From NCBI GenBank assembly GCA_964486285.1, contig CAZALH010000006.1, positions 1 through 49,725 of the forward strand: 49,725 nucleotides of DNA, written 5' to 3'. Positions within the stretch are counted from its first letter, which is position 1; every line of letters starts with the position of its first letter. The notes beneath the pieces were generated by a model that had not been told where the DNA came from, did no database searches, and saw only the letters and a list, made by a program, of their open reading frames with translations. This DNA comes from JAIDVZ01 sp964486285 (lineage in GTDB: Bacteria; Verrucomicrobiota; Verrucomicrobiia; Opitutales; JAIRKQ01). The translations under genes were made by a program, and so were the position numbers. Of the stretch, positions 26,489-34,942 are shown piece by piece.

Positions 26489-26514
26489 AGCGGACTGAAA
26501 TCAATCAGTCCGCT
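26489..26514 (-). terminator. strong intrinsic terminator after nuoG
   Basis: A perfect 10-pair GC-rich stem, AGCGGACTGA / TCAGTCCGCT, with a 6-base loop. On the minus strand it is followed by GTTTTTTT. It lies about 90 bases beyond the nuoG stop. The rest of the 26399-26601 interval is A/T runs with no supported gene. Confidence 0.92.
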
Positions 26515-26601
26515 CTCCCCTAATTAAACCGCACTTCCTAACGGTGATGATGATAAATGTGCAAAAAATTTTTTCTTTTTCAATGAAAAAAAAGAAAATT
26601 T

Positions 26602-28179
26602 TTATCTTTTTTTTAAAATTAGACCATTTAAAGGAATGTTTTGAAAATCAACATTTTTAAATTCTGGTACTGAATATGACATATCTTTCCATATTTGCTG
26701 AACATTTAAATACTCCTTTTCAGTCCCCTGAAAATATATATTCATTAATAAAGAAAGAACCTCCCAACATTCCAAAATCGTTTTCTTAGGTGGGTTAATT
26801 GCTTTGAAAAATTTTTGTAAAATAAAATCTCGATTAATAAATGTTCCTGTCCGCTCGAAAACAGTTGTTACTGGGAAGACAAAATTTGCAATATTAGAAG
26901 TGTGGTTTTTTTTATAACCAATGTAGGCTATATTTATATTATCAAATTTTTTACTAAAATTTCCATCAGGAAATAAATCTTCATAGATACATATAATATT
27001 ATCACAGTGCCCATCTGAAACTGCTTTATGCAAATCTTCTAAATCTTCATGGCTGTTAACTTCCGTATTAATTCGCATAACACTAGCACCTGCAGAATTA
27101 GGCGTAGGATCATCTGACAGCAAAAAATCATCACCTTGTTGCTTCTTTTTTAAAAAATATGGAATAGCAAAAGTAATGTCCATAAACCGCTTTAAAACAA
27201 ATTGATCTTCTAAACTCATCTCCCCAGAGCAAACAATATATGTTCCTTTTTTATTATGAAGTAACTTGTTAACAAGATAAGCTAAAGATATTCTAATATC
27301 TGAAATTTCTCCTAACCTCTGAACTTGTGTAATACGAGTATTACTATTCAAAATTTTTTGAAAATCACGTGCTGAATCCGTTGACCATATTTGATTAACA
27401 CGGTCATTTTTACGTGGAATTATATGATATATATGTTTTTTGTCGTGTAAAATATCAATATTTATTCCAACACTACTTTCTGGTGAAATACTTGGTGTAC
27501 GCTGCAAATTCCAAAAATTGTGATAGCTATCTTGATCACTACTAACAATTGCACCTGCTGGACAAAGATCTACTAGGTTTAATGAATAATTATTATTAAA
27601 TTCTTTCCCTGGATAAGTAGAAATTTCATCAACATAATTTTCGTTTTTTATTTTGCCTAAAATATCTTCACCTAGGATATCCTCACAAAATCTTAAGCAT
27701 CGTCCACAATAAATACATTTATCATTATCTATATATATTTTATCTCCTAGACGTTTAAGTTTTCTATTCCAATACGATTTTCCTACAACTCTAGTAAAGC
27801 CACGAAATTTAGTATGAGTAGAAAATTTATGCAAAAAACAATCCCCTACTTTATCACATAATGAACAATCTAGTGGATGATTAAGTATATATGCATTTAT
27901 AAGGGCTTCTCGTAATTTGACAACTGGAGGATAGTCTGTATTAACCTCCATGCCATCACAAATATCAACCACACAAGCCAATTGGATACTCCAATCTTTA
28001 TCAGGCAATTTACATCCAACTAAACATAATCCACAGTGGTGAGTACTATCCAAGTATTCACTGCAGCAAGGACTGGGCAGGTCAATATTAACTGCTTTTA
28101 AAGCTTCAAGTACTTTTATTGTTTCCTTAAATTCTACATTTTTTCCATTTAAAGTAACTTGTATCTTTTTGTCCTCCAT
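26602..28179 (-). CDS. nuoG: NADH-quinone oxidoreductase chain G (NuoG), iron-sulfur subunit
   Basis: Peripheral-arm subunit of respiratory complex I carrying the chain of Fe-S clusters. A [2Fe-2S] ferredoxin-like domain is at about 35-70 (SPCCSEYLDSTHHCGLCLVG). The His-Cys3 4Fe-4S motif follows (NHPLDCSLCDKVGDCFLHKF), then the 4Fe-4S motif NDKCIYCGRCLRFCED with LVDLCPAGAI. A molybdopterin-oxidoreductase-like C-terminal part follows. At 525 residues it is much shorter than the E. coli form (about 900), with a reduced C-terminal domain. It stands alone: no other nuo gene is adjacent, so the operon has been dispersed or the rest lies elsewhere. A strong terminator follows. Confidence 0.9.
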   Translation of the reverse strand: MEDKKIQVTLNGKNVEFKETIKVLEALKAVNIDLPSPCCSEYLDSTHHCGLCLVGCKLPDKDWSIQLACVVDICDGMEVNTDYPPVVKLREALINAYILNHPLDCSLCDKVGDCFLHKFSTHTKFRGFTRVVGKSYWNRKLKRLGDKIYIDNDKCIYCGRCLRFCEDILGEDILGKIKNENYVDEISTYPGKEFNNNYSLNLVDLCPAGAIVSSDQDSYHNFWNLQRTPSISPESSVGINIDILHDKKHIYHIIPRKNDRVNQIWSTDSARDFQKILNSNTRITQVQRLGEISDIRISLAYLVNKLLHNKKGTYIVCSGEMSLEDQFVLKRFMDITFAIPYFLKKKQQGDDFLLSDDPTPNSAGASVMRINTEVNSHEDLEDLHKAVSDGHCDNIICIYEDLFPDGNFSKKFDNINIAYIGYKKNHTSNIANFVFPVTTVFERTGTFINRDFILQKFFKAINPPKKTILECWEVLSLLMNIYFQGTEKEYLNVQQIWKDMSYSVPEFKNVDFQNIPLNGLILKKR

Positions 28180-28283
28180 ACTAGGGTAATTGTAATGAAA
28201 TTTTTTTACTTTTTCTACGCTAAAAACTAAAAAGTTAAAAATCGTTTTGACAGCACATACATGATTTGATCATAACCAATACT

Positions 28284-29582
28284 ATGGTAAAGTTAAGTAA
28301 ATGTTCCTTCTGCGGACGTTCACAATTTGAAGTAAAAAAATTAATTGCTGGAGACAATGAGGTTTTTATTTGCGATACATGTGTAGCAACATGTGCACGC
28401 GCACTTTCAAATGAACTACCAGAGTTTAATAACAAAGTATCTGATGAACAAAAATTAAACGTAATTAATTCTGAACAATCTGATAATTTTCAATTTAATT
28501 ATTCTAGCCCAATGGCATTAAAAAATAAACTTGATGAGTATATAATTGGGCAAGAAGATGCAAAAAAGACACTGTCTGTCGCAGTATATAATCATTATAA
28601 GAGATTAATTTCCGATGGTTTAAATAATATTAACAAAACATCATCTAATATTCCAGCTGAACTTACAGATGTTGAAATTGAAAAAAGTAATATTCTTCTA
28701 ATCGGCCCTACTGGTTGTGGTAAAACTTTACTTGCACAAACTTTAGCTAGAACGCTAGACGTACCATTTGCAATCGCTGATGCAACTACTTTAACAGAAG
28801 CAGGTTACGTTGGAGAAGACGTAGAAAATATCATACTAAGGCTTATACAGGCTGCAGATTACAATGTGAAAAAAGCAGAATGTGGCATAATATATGTTGA
28901 CGAAATAGATAAAATTAGTCGTACAACAGACAACGTTTCAATTTCACGAGATGTATCTGGAGAAGGTGTTCAACAAGCTCTTTTAAAAATATTAGAAGGC
29001 ACAATATGCAATGTTCCACCAAAAGGAGGCCGAAAGCACCCGGAAGAAGAATATATTAAAGTAGATACAAAAAATATACTATTTATTTGTGGGGGAGCAT
29101 TTTCTGATTTAGATAAAATTGTCAAAGAACGTGTAGGGAAAAAAGTACTAGGGTTTAATACAGAAAATGATGAAACATCTGCAAAACAAAATATATTACA
29201 TGAGCTACAATCAGAAGATTTAATAAAATTTGGATTAATTCCAGAATTTATTGGAAGATTACCAGCTATTTCAATTCTGGATAATCTAACTAAAGAAGAT
29301 CTTAAAAATGTATTATTATCCACAAAGAATGCTTTAATCAAGCAATATGCTAAGTTATTAGCAATGGATAATATAAAATTAACAATTACTGACGACGCTA
29401 TTGATGAAATTGCAGAACACGCTCTAAAAATGAAAACTGGTGCACGGGCCCTGCGATCAACACTAGAAAAACTAATGTTAGATATCATGTATAGCACACC
29501 AGAAAACAAAAACATAAAAGAAGTTATCATTAATAAGGATGTGTTTTTGCAAAAACAAGAAGCGACCTTAATAGCAAGATAA
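28284..29582 (+). CDS. clpX: ATP-dependent Clp protease ATP-binding subunit ClpX
   Basis: AAA+ unfoldase that delivers substrates to ClpP. The N-terminal C4 zinc-binding domain is CSFCGRS...CDTCVATC. The Walker A motif is LLIGPTGCGKTLLAQTLA, the pore loop GYVGED, and Walker B IIYVDEIDKI. The IGF-type loop region lies near LGFNTE; sensor 2 is in KTGARALRSTLEK. I choose ATG 28284 (MVKLSKCSFC) over TTG 28266. A TTGACA at 28247-28252 with a weak -10 (TCATAA) would put transcription very near the ATG, so the message may have almost no leader. clpP is not adjacent. Its stop abuts the convergent exonuclease gene. Confidence 0.96.
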   Translation: MVKLSKCSFCGRSQFEVKKLIAGDNEVFICDTCVATCARALSNELPEFNNKVSDEQKLNVINSEQSDNFQFNYSSPMALKNKLDEYIIGQEDAKKTLSVAVYNHYKRLISDGLNNINKTSSNIPAELTDVEIEKSNILLIGPTGCGKTLLAQTLARTLDVPFAIADATTLTEAGYVGEDVENIILRLIQAADYNVKKAECGIIYVDEIDKISRTTDNVSISRDVSGEGVQQALLKILEGTICNVPPKGGRKHPEEEYIKVDTKNILFICGGAFSDLDKIVKERVGKKVLGFNTENDETSAKQNILHELQSEDLIKFGLIPEFIGRLPAISILDNLTKEDLKNVLLSTKNALIKQYAKLLAMDNIKLTITDDAIDEIAEHALKMKTGARALRSTLEKLMLDIMYSTPENKNIKEVIINKDVFLQKQEATLIAR

Positions 29583-30146
29583 TTAAACCATATTTGATTT
29601 TTGGCTATATTCAATCAAAGTATCGAGTGATGGTATTACATTATTTTTGCTCAATATATTTACTAAATTTTGTAAAAGCATACTTGTAGCTAAAGCATCA
29701 AATAAGGCATTATGATATCCAATGTGAGAAATTTTACAGTATTTATCCGCTAATGTAATTAAATTAGGGAATAATTCAAAAACATTAATCAAATGGCTAA
29801 GTGAAAAATCAGCAATTGCAGGAAAAAAGTTTTTGTATAAAACTTTCGTGTCGATCCATGGGGACCAAGTGTTAACATTTTCGCAGGATTCTGAAGTACG
29901 TTTAACAAAGCCAGGAGATGCAATATACTTACGAAGCAGGTGATCTTCAACTGTAATATTGTGCCCTACAAAAGAACCCTTTTTTCTTAGAAAAACAAAT
30001 CGTTCTGTATATTTATTAAAATCTTCAATATTATCAGCAGAATAAACTTGTGTTATTTGCATATTAATTAATTCAACAACACCATATTCCTTTATTCCTT
30101 TAGCGTAATTCCCTTCAAAATCAATAACATACAAAACTTGCATCAT
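29583..30146 (-). CDS. DEDD-family 3'-5' exonuclease (DnaQ-like)
   Basis: A protein of about 187 residues with the exonuclease motifs in order: ExoI VIDFEGN (DxE), ExoII around SFVGHNITVEDHLL, and ExoIII HNALFDALAT (Hx4D, the DEDDh type). It could be a DNA polymerase III epsilon-like proofreading exonuclease or an RNase T/oligoribonuclease relative; the sequence does not decide. I prefer the ATG at 30146, which makes an ATGA overlap with the stop of the permease gene upstream; ATGs at 30152 and 30143 are alternatives. Its 3' end directly abuts convergent clpX. Confidence 0.75.
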   Translation of the reverse strand: MMQVLYVIDFEGNYAKGIKEYGVVELINMQITQVYSADNIEDFNKYTERFVFLRKKGSFVGHNITVEDHLLRKYIASPGFVKRTSESCENVNTWSPWIDTKVLYKNFFPAIADFSLSHLINVFELFPNLITLADKYCKISHIGYHNALFDALATSMLLQNLVNILSKNNVIPSLDTLIEYSQKSNMV

Positions 30147-31207
30147 ATACATTTTTTATACAAGGAACAAGAAAAAATTACAACTAAGAAATATGGTATT
30201 AAAACAGAAATTATAATAGGAATAGTACCATGCGTTCCAAATGCATTAAAAACATTGGAGGCGATATAGAACAGAAATAACATTCCACATGCTTTAGCCA
30301 CACCAGACATTGGATTTTGCCGCACACCTATTGTAGCAAAAGGAATGGTAACAAATAAAATTAACATGCAAGATAACGGCGATACTATCGAACGATAGTA
30401 CTGTAAGTGATAATTTGTATACCCATTTCTAGAATTAGAAAATGACAATATTCTTTTCAACTCGGTAATAGATACATACTTAATGCGCTTTTTTAGCGAA
30501 AAAAATAAATTTGGAGTTTCTGAAAAATCATACACTTTTTCATCAAAACGCTCCATATTTACAGTATATTTTGTTTCTACATCAAATGTAGTTTCTACGA
30601 TATCATAAAAATACCACTTATTTTTTCTAAAAGAAGCATTCTTAGCGAACATACGTTTTATCTCGTTCCAATTTTCATCATAAAAATATATTATAATATT
30701 TCCTCCTGAAGAATCTTTTTTATTCAAATTTCCAATAAACCATACTCGATGATCTTTATCATTTTTAAATGAAATATTTGATTTTGCTGAAATTGTTTTT
30801 ATTTTCTCAAAGAAGTTCTGCGTATATTGTGTGGCATTTGATGAAATGGACATATTTAATCCAACGCCTAACAAGGTCAAAATTACACTAGCTTTCCAAA
30901 GTGGAGCTGTAATTTTAAAAATCGTCGCTCCTGTCATTCGCATTGCTAAAATTTCGTTATTTCTATGCAATTTCCCTAAAGCAAACAAGAGTGATAAAAA
31001 AAACGATACCGGAATCACGATTGGTAATATACGTACAATGAACCAACCGTAGTACCAAAGTATTTGCGGAATAGAAATATTCGACTGTATAAAATCTCCA
31101 GAATTTTTATAAATGTCTTCAATTATAAGCAACCCTATATTGGCTAACATTGCAACAACAAATGCCCCCAGCCATTCCCTTAGGATATACCTATTTAAAA
31201 TTTTCAT
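30143..31207 (-). CDS. LptF/LptG-family lipopolysaccharide export permease
   Basis: Transmembrane component of the Lpt ABC transporter, which extracts LPS from the inner membrane and passes it to the Lpt bridge. It has 354 residues with the YjgP/YjgQ layout. Three N-terminal membrane segments (ILNRYILREWLGAFVVAMLA...) include the motif LFALGKLHRNNEILAMRMTG. A periplasmic beta-jellyroll follows at about 130-260, then three C-terminal segments (IPFATIGVRQNPMSG). LptF and LptG cannot be told apart here and only one copy is in the window. It overlaps the exonuclease gene by 4 bases and begins 12 bases after the GNAT gene. Confidence 0.88.
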   Translation of the reverse strand: MKILNRYILREWLGAFVVAMLANIGLLIIEDIYKNSGDFIQSNISIPQILWYYGWFIVRILPIVIPVSFFLSLLFALGKLHRNNEILAMRMTGATIFKITAPLWKASVILTLLGVGLNMSISSNATQYTQNFFEKIKTISAKSNISFKNDKDHRVWFIGNLNKKDSSGGNIIIYFYDENWNEIKRMFAKNASFRKNKWYFYDIVETTFDVETKYTVNMERFDEKVYDFSETPNLFFSLKKRIKYVSITELKRILSFSNSRNGYTNYHLQYYRSIVSPLSCMLILFVTIPFATIGVRQNPMSGVAKACGMLFLFYIASNVFNAFGTHGTIPIIISVLIPYFLVVIFSCSLYKKCI

Positions 31208-31219
31208 TTAGCGTAAATG

Positions 31220-31816
31220 CTAAAAATATCCCTTCTTTTTCAACTCAAAAAATTCATGACTTAACATACTATACGACAAAACATTTTCAAACTTACCAAA
31301 TCTTTTGAGATAATCACGCATATTCCCTTCATATACAAATCCGCATTTTTCAATTACCCGACGAGACCCAATATTATTTTCTCGGTGCGTAATTTGTAAC
31401 CTATGAAGTTTTAAATCATCAAAAACATAAATAATTGTACGTTTAGCTGCTTCTGTACAGTATCCTTGATTCCAGAACGCTTCCCCTAACCAATAATGCA
31501 TTTCTGCACCTTCTTGCTCCCTAAATAAGCTCAATCCCATAGAACCAATAAACTCACCAGTTCCACGGTTACACACTGACCAGTAGCAACAGTTTCCGAA
31601 AGCCATACCATTGTTGATATTCTTCATCCAATTTTCAGCCATCGCCATGGTATATGGGTGTGGAGTATAAGATAGATTGTTACATACCGCTTCCGTATTC
31701 ACATGATACTGTATGTTGTTGACATCACCTGCATTCATTGCGCGTAAATGTAAGCGCACACTGTAGAGTGACGGAGCTTTTTTTAGACCTGTCAACCAAG
31801 AATCTACCAACGTCAT
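31220..31816 (-). CDS. GNAT acetyltransferase, RimJ/RimL type
   Basis: Acetyl-CoA-dependent N-acetyltransferase of 198 residues. Typical features are RLHLRAMNAGDVNNIQYHV, GEFIGSMGLSLF, the AEMHYWLGEAFWNQGYCTEA stretch (acetyl-CoA-binding region) and NIGSRRVIEKCGFVYEGNMR. Members acetylate ribosomal protein N-termini or small molecules; the substrate here is unknown. The ATG at 31816 has a strong ribosome site (AAAGGAG, 5 bases away). It starts 16 bases after the CesT-like chaperone gene, so the two are probably co-expressed, which makes a modification role in the secretion pathway conceivable but unproven. Confidence 0.85.
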   Translation of the reverse strand: MTLVDSWLTGLKKAPSLYSVRLHLRAMNAGDVNNIQYHVNTEAVCNNLSYTPHPYTMAMAENWMKNINNGMAFGNCCYWSVCNRGTGEFIGSMGLSLFREQEGAEMHYWLGEAFWNQGYCTEAAKRTIIYVFDDLKLHRLQITHRENNIGSRRVIEKCGFVYEGNMRDYLKRFGKFENVLSYSMLSHEFFELKKKGYF

Positions 31817-31832
31817 ACTACTCCTTTGTTAT

Positions 31833-32309
31833 CTATGCTTGGAACATGCCAATATTTTCCGGAGAAGAATATGAATGAGATTTTGTTCCACCGCCTTGTT
31901 GTAATTTTGGATACTCTGTCGTCCAATATTCAATAGCATTTACAAAATCTTCCATGCGTTCATATAAACGTTCCTCATCAAACATAGACATTGGAATATG
32001 TTCGCATATTGCTAAATTATCATCATCACCAGCACCAGGCTCTAAAAACAACTTGGAACCTGCAGTACCTACCCAAAAAAAGTTATCAGATAAAATCTTA
32101 GTATATGCATCAGGTGAATTCTTAGCCAACTTACCGATAGAAGAATACAATAAACATTCATCTTTATCTTCTAAAAATGCACAGCGCACATGAAATTGTT
32201 GGTCAAACATCAAATAACATTCATCTCTATCATTCAATACTAATGAATCCAAATGTAATCTAGATGCTAAATTATCTATTGCACGTTCCATTTTTGCTCT
32301 ACTAGACAT
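31833..32309 (-). CDS. CesT/Tir-family-like type III secretion chaperone
   Basis: A small protein of 158 residues with the size and pattern of class I type III secretion chaperones. An N-terminal helix (MERAIDNLASRLHLDSLVLN) leads into a beta-sheet (ECYLMFDQQFHVRCAFLEDK, CLLYSSIGKL). FFWVGTAGSKLFLEPGAGDD and a C-terminal helix (EERLYERMEDFVNAIEYWTT) follow. The acidic bias and the short glycine-rich tail fit such chaperones. They bind an effector's N-terminal region and keep it secretion-competent. The start has a TAGGAG ribosome site. No secretion apparatus gene is nearby; clients could be the patatins or other orphans. Family assignment is by pattern, so moderate confidence. Confidence 0.65.
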   Translation of the reverse strand: MSSRAKMERAIDNLASRLHLDSLVLNDRDECYLMFDQQFHVRCAFLEDKDECLLYSSIGKLAKNSPDAYTKILSDNFFWVGTAGSKLFLEPGAGDDDNLAICEHIPMSMFDEERLYERMEDFVNAIEYWTTEYPKLQQGGGTKSHSYSSPENIGMFQA

Positions 32310-32367
32310 ATTTTTACTCCTACTTTTGTTAAAGTTAACTTATAAAGTTTATATAAATTGGCAAGTA

Positions 32368-32679
32368 TTAAATTAATCCTAGCTCCATCATCCCTACTTC
32401 AGTGATCATATTCTTATTCCAAGGAGGGTCAAATACGATGTTCACTTTAACTTCCTTACACCAATTTACTGACAACAAAGCATCTTTAATGTTTTCTACA
32501 ATAACATTGCCTAACGGACAAGTTGGAGATGTTAAAGTAACGTCTACTTCTACAAAACAAGCATCATCTGGACCATGAACATTGATCCTATACACTAATC
32601 CGAGATCTACGATATTTACTGAAACTTCAGGATCAAAAACAGTTTTCAATCTCTGCCACAAAAAATCTTCGTCAATCAT
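32368..32679 (-). CDS. MIP18/DUF59-family iron-sulfur assembly factor (SufT/PaaD-like)
   Basis: A protein of 103 residues covering just the DUF59 domain: VFDPEVSVNIVDLGLVYRIN, VDVTLTSPTCPLGNVIVENI (with the conserved Cys), and VNIVFDPPWNKNMITEVGM. Relatives help mature Fe-S proteins (SufT, MIP18). Complex I, represented here by nuoG, would be a plausible client. The start at 32679 overlaps the hisS stop by 8 bases, so the two are translationally coupled. No suf genes lie in the window. Confidence 0.85.
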   Translation of the reverse strand: MIDEDFLWQRLKTVFDPEVSVNIVDLGLVYRINVHGPDDACFVEVDVTLTSPTCPLGNVIVENIKDALLSVNWCKEVKVNIVFDPPWNKNMITEVGMMELGLI

Positions 32680-33988
32680 TTTTCCTCAAGTTATATTGTA
32701 AATATTCTACTACCTCAGTATTTTCTAAAGTTACTTCTTGTCGAGTAGAAAGGTTCTTTATGTTTACTGCTCTTTTCAACATTTCATTTTCTCCGCAAAT
32801 TACAGCAAATTGTGCATCACTACTTATCGCTGCCCTAAATTGTTTGTCAAATGATAAGGCTTTCATAGAATATTCTGCAATGATGTTTTTCATTCTCAGC
32901 TCATTGATCAAACGCAACGCATAACTACGGCTTTTTTGCTCAAATATTATAAAGCAATCGATATTTTTTTTATATACAGGTAATAAATTTTTTTCTTTTA
33001 AAAAATCACTCAATGTTACATCGCCTATAGCAACACCAACAGCTGGTATACTTTGGTAACCTAATTTTTCTGTCAGAGTATCATATCGACCCCCTCCCGC
33101 TAATGCACGTGAAGATAATTTACTATCAAATACCTCAAAAACAAACCCACTATAATATGCCAACCCACGTACAATCCCAAAATCTATAGAAATATATTTA
33201 TCTACCCCAAAATCATGTAATATTTGAATTAATTCCATCAAAACATTTACTCGCGTTTTTATTGCCGTATTGCTTAATAGGCTATTGGCTTCAAAAAACT
33301 CATTGAGAGATTCAATTGAATGGATTGATTTGAAGTCTGATATTTTCGAGAAAAAAGTTCCATACTGTGGGCAAATTTTATTTAATTCTAAGATTACTTT
33401 TTCAGGTTTATTTCTTTCAGATTTATCAATTACAGATAAGACGCTCATCAAATTTTCTTCTGATACTCCCAATAATTTTAAAAATTCTATCCACAATTGA
33501 CGGTCGCTTAAACGTACAAAGAAGTCATCTAGACCAAAATTGCGCATTATTGCAATTACCAACGATATTATCTCTGCATCAGCAAAACACGAACTTTCTC
33601 CAAAAATGTCAAAATTAAACTGATAAAACGAACGTAACCTTCCTTTTTGTGGCCTTTCGTAACGAAAATTTTCAGCGATATTAAACCACTTGATAGGTTT
33701 TTTTAGCGAATTAAATGACGTTCCTATCATACGAGCAATAGACGGTGTCATTTCAGGGCGAAGTGAAACATGTCGCCCACCTTTATCAACAAAATTAAAT
33801 AATTGATTAACAATTTCATCTCCAGATTTTGCAGTAAATAATTCCAGTGGTTCCAAAACTGGTGCACTATATTCTTCAAACCCAAAACTTAGTGACGTTT
33901 CACGAACAATTTTTGTTAAAAAATTTACTACTTCATGATCTGCAGGATAAAAATCTCTAAAGCCCAACAGTGGTTGATATGAACACAT
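32672..33988 (-). CDS. hisS: histidine-tRNA ligase
   Basis: Class II synthetase charging tRNA-His. Motif 1 region: GFRDFYPADHEVVNFLTKIV and EPLELFTAKSGDEIVNQLF. Motif 2: WFNIAENFRYERPQKGRLR followed by SFYQFNFDIFG. The histidine A loop is FGIVRGLAYYSGFVFEVFD. Motif 3: LAGGGRYDTL...GVAIGDVTL. The C-terminal anticodon-binding domain ends the 438 residues. All signature elements are present and the length is normal. It leads the unit hisS-DUF59 and is followed by the CesT-like gene on the same strand. Confidence 0.95.
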   Translation of the reverse strand: MCSYQPLLGFRDFYPADHEVVNFLTKIVRETSLSFGFEEYSAPVLEPLELFTAKSGDEIVNQLFNFVDKGGRHVSLRPEMTPSIARMIGTSFNSLKKPIKWFNIAENFRYERPQKGRLRSFYQFNFDIFGESSCFADAEIISLVIAIMRNFGLDDFFVRLSDRQLWIEFLKLLGVSEENLMSVLSVIDKSERNKPEKVILELNKICPQYGTFFSKISDFKSIHSIESLNEFFEANSLLSNTAIKTRVNVLMELIQILHDFGVDKYISIDFGIVRGLAYYSGFVFEVFDSKLSSRALAGGGRYDTLTEKLGYQSIPAVGVAIGDVTLSDFLKEKNLLPVYKKNIDCFIIFEQKSRSYALRLINELRMKNIIAEYSMKALSFDKQFRAAISSDAQFAVICGENEMLKRAVNIKNLSTRQEVTLENTEVVEYLQYNLRKND

Positions 33989-34031
33989 AAATCAAATATA
34001 CCTACACCAGGGTAAAAATTACAAGCTTTAT

Positions 34032-34829
34032 TTAAACTTTATAAGAAAAACGAAATATTTTAATAGCTTTCTTTGTTGATCTATCGAAATCTACAATACA
34101 ACCATTAATTCTCAAATCTTCTTCTGCAATTTTTAATCGTTGTTTATGCCCAGTAATAAAACTATCTAATACAGCATTAATATCTCGACCAATAACAGAT
34201 TTATGTGCCCCACACATACCAAGATCTGTAATGTATGCTGTTCCATTAGGCAATATAGCTTCATCAGCAGTTTGAACGTGTGTATGTGTTCCTACTGCTA
34301 CACTTGCTCGCCCATCGACATACCACCCATACGCAATCTTTTCAGATGTTGCTTCAGCATGAATTTCTGCAATAAAAATATCAACCAAGGAACGATATCC
34401 ATTAAACATTTCATCAAACCTTTTAAATGGACAAGTAGCAGGAATTTTCATAAATTGCCTACCTAATACAACACAAACCCCTACTGAAATACCATTTTTA
34501 TTTGCAACAACAAAATTCGATGCATTAATTGCTGTTTCCATATTACAAGGAACACATACGCATGATAGGTTTGCATTTTCCTTATTTTCAGATATAAAAT
34601 CACGATCCAAAACATGATCTCCTAAAGTAATTATATCAATACCTGAATTTTTAAGTTCTTTAATAGACTTTAAATTAATACCTGCACCTGAAGTAGCATT
34701 TTCTCCGTTAGCAATAATTAAATCTAAAGAATGCTTTTCTTTTATTGAAGGTAAATGTAAGTTTAAAAATTTTCTTGCAGGACGTCCAATAATATCGCCC
34801 AAGAATAATATCCTAAAAAAATCTTGCAT
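34032..34829 (-). CDS. YmdB-family metallophosphoesterase (TIGR00282 type)
   Basis: Cytosolic metallophosphoesterase of 265 residues. Relatives in Bacillus hydrolyse cyclic nucleotides and influence biofilm and stress responses. Metal-site motifs: ILFLGDIIGRPAR (N-terminal Asp), IANGENATSGAGI (Glu-Asn), EIHAEATSEK and VGTHTHVQTAD (His ligands), ending with YITDLGMCGAHKSVIGRD. The usual GNH motif reads LGDHVLD here, an Asn-to-Asp change at a metal-ligand position. The ATG at 34829 is preferred over TTG 34832. It is divergent from the SurA-like gene and 43 bases upstream of hisS. Confidence 0.88.
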   Translation of the reverse strand: MQDFFRILFLGDIIGRPARKFLNLHLPSIKEKHSLDLIIANGENATSGAGINLKSIKELKNSGIDIITLGDHVLDRDFISENKENANLSCVCVPCNMETAINASNFVVANKNGISVGVCVVLGRQFMKIPATCPFKRFDEMFNGYRSLVDIFIAEIHAEATSEKIAYGWYVDGRASVAVGTHTHVQTADEAILPNGTAYITDLGMCGAHKSVIGRDINAVLDSFITGHKQRLKIAEEDLRINGCIVDFDRSTKKAIKIFRFSYKV

Positions 34830-34942
34830 CAATTTATATGTGGATGAAATTCCCTGAAATACAATTTGTCAAGAATGCAATTTAATTTTTAATTAAAAGC
34901 TTGGAATTTGCATTCAAACTGTATTATTTTATTTTTGCTTTT

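Noticed and set aside
26524..26583. A 19-codon minus-strand ORF between nuoG and its terminator (TTG start, ending SSSPLGSAV)
   Set aside because: Rare start codon, no ribosome binding site, and it lies in A/T runs beyond nuoG. A neat peptide by eye is not enough without conservation.
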